The translations under genes were made by a program, and so were the position numbers. Below, piece by piece: positions 63,491 through 64,000 of a DNA stretch of 64,000 nucleotides. The stretch's first letter is position 1, and every line of letters begins with the position of its first letter. The stretch comes from Cyanobacteria bacterium MAG CAR3_bin_5 (GTDB lineage: Bacteria > Cyanobacteriota > Cyanobacteriia > PCC-6307 > Cyanobiaceae). The DNA lies in NCBI GenBank assembly GCA_026709085.1, contig JAPOTR010000033.1:41343-105342 (forward strand). Direction: 5' to 3'. Below the pieces are notes generated by a model. That model had not been told where the DNA came from and did no database searches. It saw nothing but the letters and a program-made list of their open reading frames with translations.

Positions 63491-64000
63491 TCTCAAGACC
63501 CATAGATCCATCAAGTGGGGAGAGCCCCCGCAGCAGCGAGAGGCCCCACGTCACCCTCAGGAGAGGAGGGAGGACGGTTTGCTCTGGCTAGGTGGGCGCC
63601 GGCTTGAGCAGGGGGTGCTGCCCCGTGCTTGATCGGTTGCACAAGGGGTCTGCGCCATGCCGGCGGCCCAAGGCATCACAGCCTGCACCCGTCCAGACGG
63701 GACCGTAACAAACCCCGATTCCGGATAAGAGGCTCCCCTGTCCGCTGCCCCTCACCCCGGAGAAGGTTGCAAACGGGCCGGGGATGGGTGACAATGGCCC
63801 TGATCCTCTGCTTCGCCTCGTTGCCCCTGATGACCTTGATAGAATAAAGATACTACTGTACCCCCCCCTCCCCCGCAGGGGAGTTGCCTGTGGTGGCGAG
63901 GCTGCGGGGGAGGGGGGCCGCGCCTGTGGGCAGCGTGAACCCGGTGAGGCAATGACTGTGTCGAGAGGTGAACATCCGCTCATGGGGGCGACGGGAAGGG
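63491..64000. other. Noncoding tail of the window
   Basis: No recognisable gene. It holds dispersed repeat copy C and a C-rich run near 63861-63870. Some open frames exist but with no conserved content. Confidence 0.5.
63708..63740 (+). repeat. Dispersed 35-bp repeat, copy C
   Basis: aaaccccgattccggataag then aggctcccctgtc; related to copies A (26980-27016, inverted) and B (56970-57006). Confidence 0.55.

Noticed and set aside
1..64000. CRISPR array
   Set aside because: No regularly spaced direct repeats with unique spacers were seen; the repeats found are long duplications, palindromes or dispersed singles.
1..64000. tRNA or rRNA genes and insertion sequences
   Set aside because: No cloverleaf-like or rRNA sequence and no transposase ORF was recognised on reading both strands; a dedicated tRNA scan could still find one.

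Overview
The window looks like a chromosome segment of a unicellular cyanobacterium of the Synechococcus/Prochlorococcus type. It carries psbH, psbN, psbI, chlG, a petP-like gene, ntcA and the cyanobacterial DUF3084, DUF3146 and DUF3769 families. The order ntcA, DUF3084, RNase-H-like, DUF3146, pth, tatA, psbH/psbN, GH38, psbI, DUF3769, leuDC matches what I recall of marine Synechococcus. The core genes are GC-rich, but restriction-modification (R-M) genes, toxin-antitoxin pairs and broken genes are unusually dense. A host-associated lineage such as the sponge symbiont Candidatus Synechococcus spongiarum would fit; that name is inference.

Layout. From 1 to 12.8 kb lies a defence island, nearly all on the minus strand. 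It holds a MntA/HepT pair, a Type III-like Mod, a ParB-domain protein, a nuclease-like protein and a second DNA methylase as one tightly coupled operon. It also holds a duplicated DUF6338 plus small Pro-rich protein cassette, a DUF1828/1829 gene, and a frameshifted helicase-nuclease (Res) next to a mod remnant. From 12.9 to 20 kb are the urease accessory genes ureE-F-G and the urea ABC transporter urtABCDE. From 20.3 to 22.3 kb an AT-richer restriction-methylation gene pair is inserted, flanked by a 1256-bp direct repeat that duplicates the urtD end, urtE and the ilvA start. Intact ilvA and scpB follow. From 25.6 to 30.4 kb are an HsdR-like remnant, a truncated ackA copy and a large single-chain R-M protein. 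From 30.5 to 35 kb are ackA (frameshifted at an 11-C tract), xfp and ppk2. From 35.2 to 48.4 kb is the conserved core block from dcd to leuC. From 48.7 to 52 kb is a second single-chain R-M enzyme, then an IctB-like protein, a YhaV/PrlF-like pair, an orphan D12 methylase and a membrane protein. From 57.2 to 63.5 kb are mnmG, a decayed surface protein, a DUF2214 gene, menG, hisF, petP and chlG.

How it works together. Urea uptake (Urt) and urease maturation (UreEFG), with the regulator NtcA elsewhere in the window, form a nitrogen-scavenging module. Xfp, AckA and PPK2 link pentose/hexose phosphates to acetyl-phosphate and nucleotide phosphorylation. The main novelty is in the accessory DNA. R-M genes appear to have inserted with long target duplications at two loci of different apparent age. 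The methylase-ParB-nuclease-methylase operon and the DUF6338/small-protein cassette are candidates for undescribed systems.
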